From contig JAXLUJ010000003.1 of the NCBI GenBank assembly GCA_046329575.1, forward strand, positions 1 to 64,000: 64,000 nucleotides of DNA. Direction: 5' to 3'. Under the pieces are notes generated by a model. The model did not search any database. It saw only the letters and a program-made list of their open reading frames with translations, and had not been told where the DNA came from. The stretch comes from UBA1941 sp046329575 (GTDB lineage: Bacteria > Bacteroidota > Bacteroidia > Chitinophagales > LD1). Below are positions 53,429-60,954 of the stretch, piece by piece (within the stretch, counting starts at the first letter, position 1; each line of letters opens with the position of its first letter). A program made the position numbers and the translations under genes.

Positions 53429-53782
53429 CTACATTCGCACGCAATGGCAACCGCCCTTAATCTCAAGTTCAATCTTATAGATTTTGTAGAAATCGTTGAA
53501 ACGCTGTTGTTGTTTCACCACAATGGAATCTGCACCGTTTTCAAGTAATTGTTTCCAGACATTTTCTTTTTCCGGCGCATCTGTAATTATAAGTTTGCGG
53601 TTTTCAGCATTGCTTTGAGCATGCAATTCCTGCAATTTTTCTCTTTCCGCCTTAGGCCACAAGCCATTCCCTTTCCATTTGAACTGATCAGGGAAGCGCA
53701 CCAACGGGTTACCACCGGTTTGCGCTTTCACACTTTGCGAAAGGAATAACGCCAATAGGAAGCCAGCTAAAAAAGATTTCAC
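53429..53782 (-). CDS. Small secreted protein, hypothetical
   Basis: The 117-residue protein has a clear signal peptide (MKSFLAGFLLALFLSQSVKA), so the mature chain is about 97 residues and periplasmic or secreted. It contains RFPDQFKWKGNGLWPKAERE, a possible alpha/beta part (RKLIITDAPEKENVWKQLLENGADSIVV), and a C-terminal GGCHCVRM with a Cys-x-Cys pair. I recognise no family. The gene's start overlaps the end of the IPExxxVDY gene by 4 nt, so it is translationally coupled to it. Confidence 0.72.
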   Translation of the reverse strand: MKSFLAGFLLALFLSQSVKAQTGGNPLVRFPDQFKWKGNGLWPKAEREKLQELHAQSNAENRKLIITDAPEKENVWKQLLENGADSIVVKQQQRFNDFYKIYKIELEIKGGCHCVRM

Positions 53783-54243
53783 GGGCGGATTTTTTTACGG
53801 GGTAAACGCGCCGTTGCTTCCTTAGGGATTTCGTAAAGCAACCGATCTACCTGCCGAATGGTTTTCGCAGGGATTTCAGTAACCGCCAGTACATCTTCCA
53901 TTTTTTTTATGGCTGCCACCAGCGCTTTGGTGTCCTTATAGGAACCGGAAATTTTCAACAAAAAATCGAACATCGCGGCTTCGGGTAACAGCGCCTCCTG
54001 CCCTTGTTTGTTGCTGAAAAGGAAAAATTCGGTTTGTAAAAGCGGGTGTTCTGCGCCAAAAACGGCAAAAGTGGTTTTAAGGGTTTTCTCCTTTTGTACA
54101 ATTTCATGATCGGCCTGCCGCGAGAATTCGAGTTGAAGGATTTCATTCAAACGAAAACACAACGTATAGTTTTTCATGGCGGTAGCAATTCCGATGAGCC
54201 TGAAACTGCGGTCCGATTCATGAATTATTTTTTTTCCGGGCAT
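53779..54243 (-). CDS. IPExxxVDY family protein
   Basis: The 154-residue protein matches this Bacteroidetes-specific family by the N-terminal FRLIGIATAMKNYTLCFRLNEIL (family pattern F-x-LIGI..-KDY-RL-W-LN), the LPEAAMFDFLLKISG segment, and the C-terminal IP...VDRLLYE. The start at ATG 54243 gives about 14 residues before LIGI, as usual; an ATG at 54294 is also possible, and an ATG at 54177 would cut off the LIGI strand. The family is typically found beside acpP, fabF and rnc, as here (divergent from acpP). Its function is unknown, though the conserved location suggests a link with fatty acid synthesis or RNA processing. The downstream secreted protein overlaps by 4 nt. Confidence 0.82.
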   Translation of the reverse strand: MPGKKIIHESDRSFRLIGIATAMKNYTLCFRLNEILQLEFSRQADHEIVQKEKTLKTTFAVFGAEHPLLQTEFFLFSNKQGQEALLPEAAMFDFLLKISGSYKDTKALVAAIKKMEDVLAVTEIPAKTIRQVDRLLYEIPKEATARLPRKKIRP

Positions 54244-54305
54244 ACAGCGCTGATTGTAATGCGAAATAAAGCTATCGGACGATTTTGGAGGCACTAAACT
54301 TTTAG

Positions 54306-54335
54306 TTTGGAATTTGCCCCGTAATGCTATTTTTG
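54306..54335 (+). promoter_or_regulatory. Promoter of acpP-fabF (TTTG-N18-TATTTTTG)
   Basis: TTTG at 54306-54309 and TATTTTTG at 54328-54335 match the Bacteroidetes -33/-7 pair with an 18-nt spacer. The acpP ATG follows 24 nt later. This is the best promoter in the window. Confidence 0.65.
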
Positions 54336-54359
54336 CGCCTCAAACCAATTTACTTGAAC

Positions 54360-54596
54360 ATGGCAACTATTGCTGAACGCGTAAAGAAAATTATTGTTGA
54401 CAAACTAGGTGTGGAAGAAAGCCAGGTAACTAATGAAGCCAGCTTTACTACCGATCTGGGTGCCGACTCTTTAGATACGGTGGAATTAATCATGGAATTC
54501 GAAAAGGAATTCAATATTTCGATTCCCGATGAGCAGGCCGAAACTATTACCACAGTTGGGCAGGCTGTATCCTATCTCGAGAAGACTTTAGCTTAA
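54360..54596 (+). CDS. acpP: Acyl carrier protein
   Basis: ACP carries growing acyl chains on a phosphopantetheine arm in fatty acid synthesis. The 78-residue acidic protein has the attachment site Ser37 in GADSLDTVELIMEFEKEF. The four-helix pattern and length match bacterial AcpP. The ATG at 54360 gives the standard N-terminus MATIAERVKKII. It is followed 10 nt later by fabF, the universal pair, and preceded by a good promoter. Confidence 0.97.
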   Translation: MATIAERVKKIIVDKLGVEESQVTNEASFTTDLGADSLDTVELIMEFEKEFNISIPDEQAETITTVGQAVSYLEKTLA

Positions 54597-54606
54597 AACG
54601 CTACCC

Positions 54607-55860
54607 ATGACGCTCAAGCGGGTTGTAGTAACAGGCGTCGGTGCACTTACACCAATAGGCAATACCGCGCCAGATTTCTGGCAGGCATTGGAAAATGGTG
54701 TTAGCGGTTGTGCACCTATCACTTCCTTCAATACGGAAAAATTTAAGACTAGAATTGCCTGCGAATTAAAGAACTTCGACGTCACGCAATTCATTGACCG
54801 TAAAGAGGTAAAACGGCTCGATAATTTTGCACAATATGCAGTGGTGGCCTCTGATGAGGCCATTCGCGATTCCGGGTTTATATCTGAGAAATTAGACCGT
54901 TACCGGGCCGGAGTGATCTGGTCGGCAGGTATTGGCGGGCTGCATATTTTTGAAGAAGAGATTGGCGGTTTTGCCAAAGGTGATGGTACGCCGCGTTTTA
55001 ACCCGTTCTTTATACCCAAAATTATTGTTGACATAGCTGCAGGACATATTTCCATGCGCCATGGTCTTTGCGGACCAAATTATTGTCCTGTGGCAGCCTG
55101 CGCTTCTTCTACCATAGCTTTGATTGATGCTTTCAACCTGATTCGTTTGGGCAAGGCAGATGTAATTGTAGCCGGTGGTTCAGAAGGTTCGGTTACCATG
55201 GGTGGCATTGGTGGTTTTTCTTCCATGAAAGCCTTGAGTGAACGCAACGACGATCCGGCAACGGCTTCACGTCCTTACGACCGCGACCGCGATGGATTTG
55301 TGATGGGTGAAGGAGCCGGCGCTATTGTTCTGGAAGAATTGGATCACGCCTTAGCCAGAGGCGCAAAAATCTACTGCGAATTAAAAGGCGGCGGTCTTAG
55401 TGCCGATGCATACCATCTTACCGCACCACATCCCGATGGTTTGGGTGCCATACGCGGCATGCAATTTTGTTTAGAAGATGCCGGAATGAAACCGGAAGAC
55501 ATTGATTATGTGAATACCCATGGCACTTCTACCCCGTTGGGCGACAATGCTGAACTGAAGGCTATTGCAGCAGTATTGGGCGATCATGTATATAACGTAA
55601 ACATCAGCAGCACCAAGTCGATGACCGGTCATTTGCTGGGAGCGGCCGGTGCCGTAGAGGCCATTGCCTGTATCCTTGCCATAAAGAATGATGTAGTGCC
55701 GCCAACTATAAATCACTTCAACGACGATCCTGCCATTGACCCTAAGTTGAACCTCACATTCAACAAGGCTCAGAAACGCCCGATTCGGGCGGCCCTTAGC
55801 AACACCTTTGGCTTTGGAGGGCATAATGCATCGGCCATTTTTGCAAAATACAACGGCTAA
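54607..55860 (+). CDS. fabF: Beta-ketoacyl-ACP synthase II
   Basis: FabF condenses malonyl-ACP with acyl-ACP to elongate fatty acids. The 417-residue thiolase-fold protein has the Cys-His-His triad: Cys165 in VAACASSTIALIDA, His305 in YVNTHGTSTP and His342 in SMTGHLLGAAG. The length is exactly that of FabF, and no deviation from the family is visible. It lies 10 nt after acpP and probably shares its transcript; rnc follows after 57 nt that hold another promoter-like box. Confidence 0.97.
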   Translation: MTLKRVVVTGVGALTPIGNTAPDFWQALENGVSGCAPITSFNTEKFKTRIACELKNFDVTQFIDRKEVKRLDNFAQYAVVASDEAIRDSGFISEKLDRYRAGVIWSAGIGGLHIFEEEIGGFAKGDGTPRFNPFFIPKIIVDIAAGHISMRHGLCGPNYCPVAACASSTIALIDAFNLIRLGKADVIVAGGSEGSVTMGGIGGFSSMKALSERNDDPATASRPYDRDRDGFVMGEGAGAIVLEELDHALARGAKIYCELKGGGLSADAYHLTAPHPDGLGAIRGMQFCLEDAGMKPEDIDYVNTHGTSTPLGDNAELKAIAAVLGDHVYNVNISSTKSMTGHLLGAAGAVEAIACILAIKNDVVPPTINHFNDDPAIDPKLNLTFNKAQKRPIRAALSNTFGFGGHNASAIFAKYNG

Positions 55861-55894
55861 ACGATGGTACCGTTTTCGGGCCATGGTAATTTCT

Positions 55895-55902
55895 TACATT
55901 TG
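55895..55902 (+). promoter_or_regulatory. Putative internal -7 box TACATTTG before rnc
   Basis: TACATTTG fully matches TAnnTTTG and lies 15 nt before the TTG start of rnc. TTTT (55873-55876) is 18 nt further upstream. It could give rnc and the GGGP synthase independent expression from acpP-fabF. Confidence 0.45.
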
Positions 55903-55917
55903 AAAAAAGCATAGGCT

Positions 55918-56637
55918 TTGTCGTTACTGCATAAGGCATACAACACCTTTTTTTCTTCTGAAAAAGAACTGGTGAGTTACATTAGATCCATTACCGGCAT
56001 TACGCCTTTGCGTTTACGCTGGTACCGGCAGGCATTCAGCCATCGCTCGATGTACACCGATCCGAAACAGAATAACGAAAGGCTGGAACTTTTGGGCGAT
56101 TCGGTACTGGATATGCTGGTGGCCGAGTTTTTATTTAAGAAATATCCCTATCGCGAGGAAGGGTTCATAACGGAATTGCGTTCCAAGATTGTGAACCGAA
56201 AATCGTTGAACGCCATTGCTGAAAAATTGGGGTTAATCGATCAATTGAAACTGAATAAACGAGCCACCAATGGTATTCCAAAAGATGTAGGCGGCAATAC
56301 GTTTGAGGCGTTGATTGGCGCTCTGTATCTGGATGCCGGAATTGACGTGACCCGTCAATTTGTTTTTAAGCGAGTGCTGCAAAATCTGGTAGATGTAGAT
56401 GACCTGGAAGCTACAGAAAGCGATTTCAAAAGCAAGATTTATCATTATGTTCAGCGAGTGGGCAAGGATATTGATTTTCGCGTATTAGAAGAACAACTGC
56501 GCAACAGGAGAAGTTATTTTGTGATTGAAGTTTATATTGGAGGTGAACCCAAAGGACGTGGGGAAGGTTTTAGTAAAAAGATTGCTGAACAAAATGCAGC
56601 CATGAACGCTTTAAAAGCGTTGGGAGAGCTAGAATAA
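55918..56637 (+). CDS. rnc: Ribonuclease III
   Basis: RNase III cuts double-stranded RNA and processes rRNA precursors. The 239-residue protein has the RNase III signature NERLELLGDSVLD (catalytic Glu54, Asp61), a second acidic site around GNTFEALIGALYLDAG, and a C-terminal dsRNA-binding domain (DFKSKIYHYVQRVGKDIDF...GEGFSKKIAEQNAAMNAL). The start is TTG: a TAG stop occurs just two codons upstream in frame, and no ATG precedes the conserved N-terminus. Its stop TAA is directly followed by the ATG of the GGGP synthase. In other Bacteroidetes rnc is often followed by pyk or the IPExxxVDY gene; here it is not. Confidence 0.95.
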   Translation: MSLLHKAYNTFFSSEKELVSYIRSITGITPLRLRWYRQAFSHRSMYTDPKQNNERLELLGDSVLDMLVAEFLFKKYPYREEGFITELRSKIVNRKSLNAIAEKLGLIDQLKLNKRATNGIPKDVGGNTFEALIGALYLDAGIDVTRQFVFKRVLQNLVDVDDLEATESDFKSKIYHYVQRVGKDIDFRVLEEQLRNRRSYFVIEVYIGGEPKGRGEGFSKKIAEQNAAMNALKALGELE

Positions 56638-57357
56638 ATGGAAGTTGATTTTAAAAGAAAGGATAAGGCCAATGTAGCCGTACTTATCGACCCCGACAAA
56701 GCTACTATCCCATCGCTACAACGGCTGATTGATGAGGGGTTGAGCGCTGGCGTGGATTTCTTTTTTGTTGGCGGCAGTTTGTTGATTAAGGATCAGTTTC
56801 ACAGTACTATAGAAATTTTAAAATCACAGCAGCAAATTCCGGTAGTGATTTTTCCGGGAAATCAGATGCAGGTGGATGTTCGTGCCGATGGGTTGTTGTT
56901 TCTATCGCTGCTTTCCGGCAGAAATGCGGAATATCTTATCGGGCAACAGGTTGCCGCCGCACCGGGTATCCGCGCCGCCAACATCAAAACGATTGCAACC
57001 GCCTATTTACTGATTGATGGCGGGCGCACCTCCTCTACAGCATATATCACCCAAACACAGCCGATACCGGCCGATCGTGAGGATCTGGCCGTTGCAACGG
57101 TGCTGGCGGCTGAGATGTTAGGCTTTCAGTGCATTTATTTAGAAGCAGGCAGCGGGGCGCTGCATCCGGTTTCGGAGCGGATGGTAGCTTCGGTGAAGGG
57201 ACAAACGCATTTACCGGTACTGGTAGGCGGTGGCATCCGCGACGGACAGACTGCGGCTAAGATCATTAAGGCAGGCGCCGATACTGTTGTTATTGGCAAT
57301 GTGTTAGAACGGCATCCGGAATTAGTTCGGGAGATTTGCGCTGCTGCAAAAGCTTAG
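56638..57357 (+). CDS. Geranylgeranylglyceryl phosphate synthase family protein (GGGPS/PcrB type)
   Basis: GGGPS joins a polyprenyl diphosphate to sn-glycerol 1-phosphate, the first ether bond of archaeal-type lipids. The 239-residue TIM-barrel protein has LIDPDKAT at the N-terminus, FFVGGSLLI, VVIFPGNQMQVDVRADGLLFLSLLSGRN, YLEAGSGALHPVS and VGGGIRDGQTAAKIIKAGADTVVIGN, which includes the standard phosphate-binding loop. Bacteroidetes members of the family are known to have GGGPS-type activity, in contrast to heptaprenyl PcrB of Bacillus. The prenyl chain length is uncertain here. It abuts rnc (TAA-ATG) and is last in the transcript before the repeat array. Confidence 0.93.
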   Translation: MEVDFKRKDKANVAVLIDPDKATIPSLQRLIDEGLSAGVDFFFVGGSLLIKDQFHSTIEILKSQQQIPVVIFPGNQMQVDVRADGLLFLSLLSGRNAEYLIGQQVAAAPGIRAANIKTIATAYLLIDGGRTSSTAYITQTQPIPADREDLAVATVLAAEMLGFQCIYLEAGSGALHPVSERMVASVKGQTHLPVLVGGGIRDGQTAAKIIKAGADTVVIGNVLERHPELVREICAAAKA

Positions 57358-57360
57358 AGA

Positions 57361-57840
57361 AGAATCTCCACTTCGTAAGTATAACTTACGAAGTATAACT
57401 TACGAAGTAGGTGCCACCAACCTTCTAAATCGTAAGTTGCACTTACGATGTAGACAAAATCACGACATCAAATCTTTTACTTACGAAGTCCGACTTACGA
57501 AGTAGCTTATCACCAACCCGACTTCGTAAGTTGGACTTACGATGTAGATAAAATTGCAATTTTTAGCGCGATGACTAATTTTTTGTTTTAGCGCTTCCCG
57601 CGGCAGCGATCGAAGTGGAAATCCTTTTTGTGCGGCATTCGGAAAGCTATTATTTATGTAAGCCGCGCAAAAAGATTGGAACGTAGAGCGCGGGTGCCGC
57701 CACAAAAAATCCTACATCATTTTATAGAAGATCGCCACATCGGATGTTTTACTTACGAAGTCCAACTTACGAAGTAGCTTATCACCAACCCTACTTCGTA
57801 AGTTGCACTTACGAAGTAGGACTTACGAAGTCGGAATTTG
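57361..57840. repeat. Array of 14 short inverted motifs (ACTTACGAAGT) with 73-bp direct repeats
   Basis: This 480-bp gap between GGGPS and the convergent PorE-like gene has no gene. I count 14 copies of ACTTACGAAGT or its complement (several with one change), often arranged as hairpins; the clearest is ACTTCGTAAGT-TGC-ACTTACGAAGT (11-bp stem, 57792-57816). Two 73-bp blocks, 57475-57547 and 57747-57819, differ at only four positions, and a more diverged third copy lies at about 57380-57452. Element D sits between the two close copies. Two reading frames here share the peptide TYEVGLVISYFVS because of the repeat and are not genes. Confidence 0.8.
57591..57709 (+). repeat. REP/MITE-like palindromic element (copy D), nested in the array
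   Basis: CTTTTTGTGCGGC (57624-57636) pairs 12 of 13 with GCCGCGCAAAAAG (57662-57674). The left flank CGCGGCAGCGATCGAAGTGG and the right flank TTGGAACGTAGAGCGCGG ... CCGCCACAAAAAA match the flanks of copies A-C in the same order. It is surrounded by the 73-bp direct repeats. Confidence 0.7.
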
Positions 57841-59763
57841 TTAAATAGCGGTAACACGAAATTCGGTGCGGCGGTTTTTTGCGCGGCCGTCAGGCGTTTT
57901 ATTGTCGGCAATCGGTTCAGCGGCCGCATAGCCTTTGTACGACAATCGCTCTGCAGCAATACCTTTTGCAACCAAAAAATCATAGACCGATTTGGCGCGC
58001 TGCTCCGATAACTGCAAATTGTCTTTCTCCACGCCGCTGTTATCGGTATGACCGCCAATTTCAATTCTCAGCGAAACATTTTTGCGCAGCATTTCAATAA
58101 GCGTATTCAACTCGCTTTTCGATTCGTCTTTTAATTCAAAACTGTTGGAATTAAAAAACACATTTTGCAGCACAACGGCCTCTCCTACTTTCATTTTCTG
58201 AAGGGCAATATCAAGATGATAGGCTTCGCCTTCTTTCACCTCTTTCAACGAAAAGTTGGCCGAATAGAAAAGGTAATTGTCTTTAGAAATCTGACAGGCG
58301 TAATTTTTTCCAGCAGGTAAAGTGATGAGGTATTCGCCTGTTTTAGGGTCAGAGGAACTGGTGCTATACAACATTCCCGAACTCAATTCAATAATCTCAA
58401 TCTTAGCGCCCATTGGAGCTTTGGAATCTTTATCGGTGATTACACCCTTCAGATAACAGGAAGCATAAGGACGCACATTTTCAGGAAGCACAAACCGATA
58501 AATGTCAAGCCCGCCCTTGGTATCGGGCTGCTCGGAGGCAAAATAAGCGTGCTTCCCGTCAGAGGTTACATACAAGCCCAACTCGTCCTGAAAAGTGTTG
58601 ATAGGATACCCAAGATTCACAGGTTTACCCCAAGTGCCATCCGCTTGTTTTCGCGACATAAACATATCGATACCACCCATGCCTTCATGGCCTTTGCTGG
58701 CAAAGTATAGCGTATAGCCATCAGGATGCATAAAAGGCCGCTGTTCATCGTATTTGGTGTTGATTTCGGGGCCCAAATTTTTGGGTTCCGTCCATTTGCC
58801 ATCAGGGCCAATCTGAGTTACATAAATATCGGAACCGCCATAACCGCCACGGCGGTTACTCACAAAATACAGGGTTCGGCCATCGCCGGCTAAATAGGGC
58901 TGCGTTTCCCAGGCGGGAGAGTTAACGGGCGTTCCGAGGTTTTTCCCACGGTCCCAATCGTTTCCGGTTCTCTTGGAAAAGTAGATATCGCAGCCGCCTA
59001 CTTTATCGGGGCGATCGCATGAAGTGAAGAACAAATATTTTCCGCTTTGCGAGATACTGTGCGCTCCTTCATTGAACTGCAACGTATTGATGGCTTCGCT
59101 TAACGGTTCGGCCAAACGCCATTCACCATTTCTGTTTTCAGAAATAAAAATATTCTCATCTACGGCGCGGCCGAAACGTTCCATGCGTGTAAAGTAGAGC
59201 CAATGCTCATCGGCAGTAAGGGTTGGCATGTAATCGTCTTCGGGAGTGTTAATGGCATCGCCAAGATTTTCAGGCTTAAATGTAACGGGATTGCTCATCG
59301 CCTTCTTTGCAAATTCAGCATTGCGAAGCATTTGCTCGGCCTCATCTTCATCGTCGGGCAGAATGCCTTGCTGTTTTTTATAGCGGTTGTAATATTCAAT
59401 AGCTTCATCGTAATTGCCATTGGCAAAAAGGGCTTTACCAATCAGTTCCAGCAAATGCGCATCGTAGTTGGGGTTCAACTTCTCAACGGTCTTCAACTCT
59501 TCAACAGCGGCAGAAGATTTGCGCTGATTTTCAAGATAAATTCTACCTAAAAGCCAATGTGCTTCAATGAAATTTTTTTCGCTTTGAATGGCGAGCTTCA
59601 ACAGCGAATCGGCATCGGCATATTTGCCAAAGGCGTAAGCATTGTTGCCGTAATCGTAATAATTCTGCGCTTTCTTTTTGGCATGGTCATAGGTAACGGC
59701 TTGCGAGAAACCGCTACAACCCAATACCAGCGCCGCTAACAGCGCAATCCATTGCTTTACCAT
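57841..59763 (-). CDS. PorE-like OmpA-family protein (TPR, PD40 propeller, CRD, OmpA_C)
   Basis: The 640-residue protein has a signal with a possible lipobox (VLGC at ~14-17), then N-terminal TPR repeats (~35-140: YADADSLLKLAIQSEKNFIEAHWLLGRIY...). A PD40/WD40-like beta-propeller (~170-420) has several repeats of the form LYFVSNRRGGYGGSDIY. A carboxypeptidase-regulatory-like domain (~435-520) and a C-terminal OmpA peptidoglycan-binding domain (~530-640, IEIGGHTDNSG...LSEQRAKSVYDFL) follow. This order is that of PorE of the T9SS, which links the secretion machinery to peptidoglycan. Bacteroidetes also have paralogues with the same layout, so the PorE name is likely but not certain. It directly follows queE. 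Confidence 0.85.
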   Translation of the reverse strand: MVKQWIALLAALVLGCSGFSQAVTYDHAKKKAQNYYDYGNNAYAFGKYADADSLLKLAIQSEKNFIEAHWLLGRIYLENQRKSSAAVEELKTVEKLNPNYDAHLLELIGKALFANGNYDEAIEYYNRYKKQQGILPDDEDEAEQMLRNAEFAKKAMSNPVTFKPENLGDAINTPEDDYMPTLTADEHWLYFTRMERFGRAVDENIFISENRNGEWRLAEPLSEAINTLQFNEGAHSISQSGKYLFFTSCDRPDKVGGCDIYFSKRTGNDWDRGKNLGTPVNSPAWETQPYLAGDGRTLYFVSNRRGGYGGSDIYVTQIGPDGKWTEPKNLGPEINTKYDEQRPFMHPDGYTLYFASKGHEGMGGIDMFMSRKQADGTWGKPVNLGYPINTFQDELGLYVTSDGKHAYFASEQPDTKGGLDIYRFVLPENVRPYASCYLKGVITDKDSKAPMGAKIEIIELSSGMLYSTSSSDPKTGEYLITLPAGKNYACQISKDNYLFYSANFSLKEVKEGEAYHLDIALQKMKVGEAVVLQNVFFNSNSFELKDESKSELNTLIEMLRKNVSLRIEIGGHTDNSGVEKDNLQLSEQRAKSVYDFLVAKGIAAERLSYKGYAAAEPIADNKTPDGRAKNRRTEFRVTAI

Positions 59764-60378
59764 TTAAGGAACATTAATGTATTTATGAATTTGCAGCGAA
59801 ATTTCCCACTGCTGATTTTCTTTAACGTACTCAATAATCTGAGGCATCAGTTCTTCTTCTTGTTCCCATTCCGGCGCCAGATAAAGCTTGCAATCGGGAT
59901 GAACTACTGTTGCAAATCCTTCGGCCCAGCGAAAATCGTTGCGGTGATTGATCACTACTTTTAATTCAGAAGCCTGCTTTAAATTACTTTCCAGCGGCGC
60001 TTTATATCTTTTGGGTGAAACGGTGATCCAGTCAAAATTTCCACGGGCGAGGTAAGCTCCTGAAGTTTCGATATGAACACGAATGCCTGCTGTTTTTAGT
60101 GCTTGCGTAAGCTCATTCAAATCGTACATCATGGGTTCGCCGCCGGTAATCACCGCGATTTTGGCGCCTGTTTCTTTAATAGCTTCTGTAGTTTCGGAAA
60201 CCGTCATTTTAGGATGCGCTTCAGCGTCCCAGCTTTCTTTCACATCGCACCATGGGCAACCCACATCGCAACCACCCAGCCTCACAAAGTAGGCGGCCCG
60301 GCCCTGATAATACCCTTCACCCTGAATGGTATAAAAGTGCTCCATTACCGGAAGCGAATTTGTTGATGGATCGGCCAT
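59764..60378 (-). CDS. queE: 7-carboxy-7-deazaguanine synthase
   Basis: QueE, a radical SAM enzyme, rearranges 6-carboxytetrahydropterin to 7-carboxy-7-deazaguanine on the way to queuosine in tRNA. The 204-residue protein has the cluster motif CDVGCPWCD (Cys37, Cys41, Cys44), YTIQGEGYYQGRAAYFVRLGG, and ITGGEPMMYDL (SAM-binding GGEP). The size fits the small QueE type. queC, queD and queF are not adjacent. It directly precedes the PorE-like gene (stop and start adjacent). Confidence 0.95.
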   Translation of the reverse strand: MADPSTNSLPVMEHFYTIQGEGYYQGRAAYFVRLGGCDVGCPWCDVKESWDAEAHPKMTVSETTEAIKETGAKIAVITGGEPMMYDLNELTQALKTAGIRVHIETSGAYLARGNFDWITVSPKRYKAPLESNLKQASELKVVINHRNDFRWAEGFATVVHPDCKLYLAPEWEQEEELMPQIIEYVKENQQWEISLQIHKYINVP

Positions 60379-60460
60379 GCGTAGCGAAGGTCGGTTTTTT
60401 GATAGAATTTAAACAAGTGTTGTACCCTTAAGGTTGTGGATGACGGTTTGGGCTGTACAC

Positions 60461-60493
60461 AAAAAAAAAGGCCGGTTCTTTCGAGCCGGCCTT
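60461..60493 (-). terminator. Rho-independent terminator after the 119-aa gene
   Basis: An 11-bp stem (AAGGCCGGTTC / GAGCCGGCCTT, one G-U pair) with a 4-nt loop is followed on the minus strand by nine Ts. It ends the transcript of the 60512-60871 gene upstream of queE. Confidence 0.88.
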
Positions 60494-60511
60494 TCTTTTT
60501 TCATGCATCAA

Positions 60512-60871
60512 TTACTTGATATACTTTTTGTTTCCTGATGCATCGAGATAGTAATTGCCGCCTTTAGAGCCGCTGTAAACGGTTTCACCTTTAGGGCCTT
60601 TCATCGCCTTATTTACCGGATCGCCGGTTTTAGTGCGGTTGTCGGCCTTCCACTCCTTTTTTTCTTCGCCCTTCTTCTCGCCCTTTTTATCGGCAGAAGA
60701 ATTGCCCGGCTTGGCTTCTTTCTTTTCAGCCGGTTTAGCCTCGCCTTTGGTGCTGTTGGCACTCTTTTCGGTTTTGGCCGGAGCTTTTTTAGTGTCATTT
60801 TGAGCAGCATGAACGGTAGTGATGGCTGCACTTAAGAAGAGCACCATCATCATTTGCATGATCTTTTTCAT
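60512..60871 (-). CDS. Small secreted Lys/Glu-rich protein with C-terminal GG-YY-GxK-Y motif
   Basis: The 119-residue protein has a signal peptide (~1-22, ending VHA). A long low-complexity Lys/Ala/Glu-rich linker (~25-75) precedes a short conserved-looking tail: KGPKGETVYSGSKGGNYYLD then SGNKKYIK. The tail follows the pattern V-Y-x-G-x-x-G-G-x-Y-Y-x(4)-G-x-K-x-Y-I, seen in many short bacterial and viral C-terminal motifs, including the PBCV-specific basic adaptor domain; similarity to that domain is tentative. It is likely exported to the periplasm. It has its own strong terminator and a 7-bp palindrome upstream. Confidence 0.75.
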   Translation of the reverse strand: MKKIMQMMMVLFLSAAITTVHAAQNDTKKAPAKTEKSANSTKGEAKPAEKKEAKPGNSSADKKGEKKGEEKKEWKADNRTKTGDPVNKAMKGPKGETVYSGSKGGNYYLDASGNKKYIK

Positions 60872-60899
60872 TGGTTTTTTTTTTGATTAAATAATGAAT

Positions 60900-60920
60900 G
60901 CAAGGTAGCAAGCACCTTGC
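60900..60920. promoter_or_regulatory. Inverted repeat GCAAGGT-N7-ACCTTGC upstream of the 119-aa gene
   Basis: Perfect 7-bp arms with a 7-nt spacer lie between the MerR-type gene (ending at 60955) and the 119-aa gene. The spacing and symmetry suit a dimeric regulator or a weak terminator of the regulator gene. TACCTTG, at its edge on the minus strand, resembles a -7 box. Confidence 0.4.
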
Positions 60921-60954
60921 CGAATATCAAGACCGCCATTGAATTTATAATCGT

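Noticed and set aside
53247..53450. 67-codon minus-strand frame
   Set aside because: It covers repeat element C and ends inside the secreted 117-aa gene; no start or family support.
57361..57840. Repeat array as a possible CRISPR
   Set aside because: Units are 11-mers in alternating orientation with irregular spacing, there are no unique spacers of regular length, and no cas gene is present.
57481..58064. Frames of 74 and 103 codons with a shared TYEVGLVISYFVS string
   Set aside because: The shared peptide is the translation of the ACTTACGAAGT repeat array; the second frame also runs antisense to, or in the wrong frame of, the PorE-like gene.
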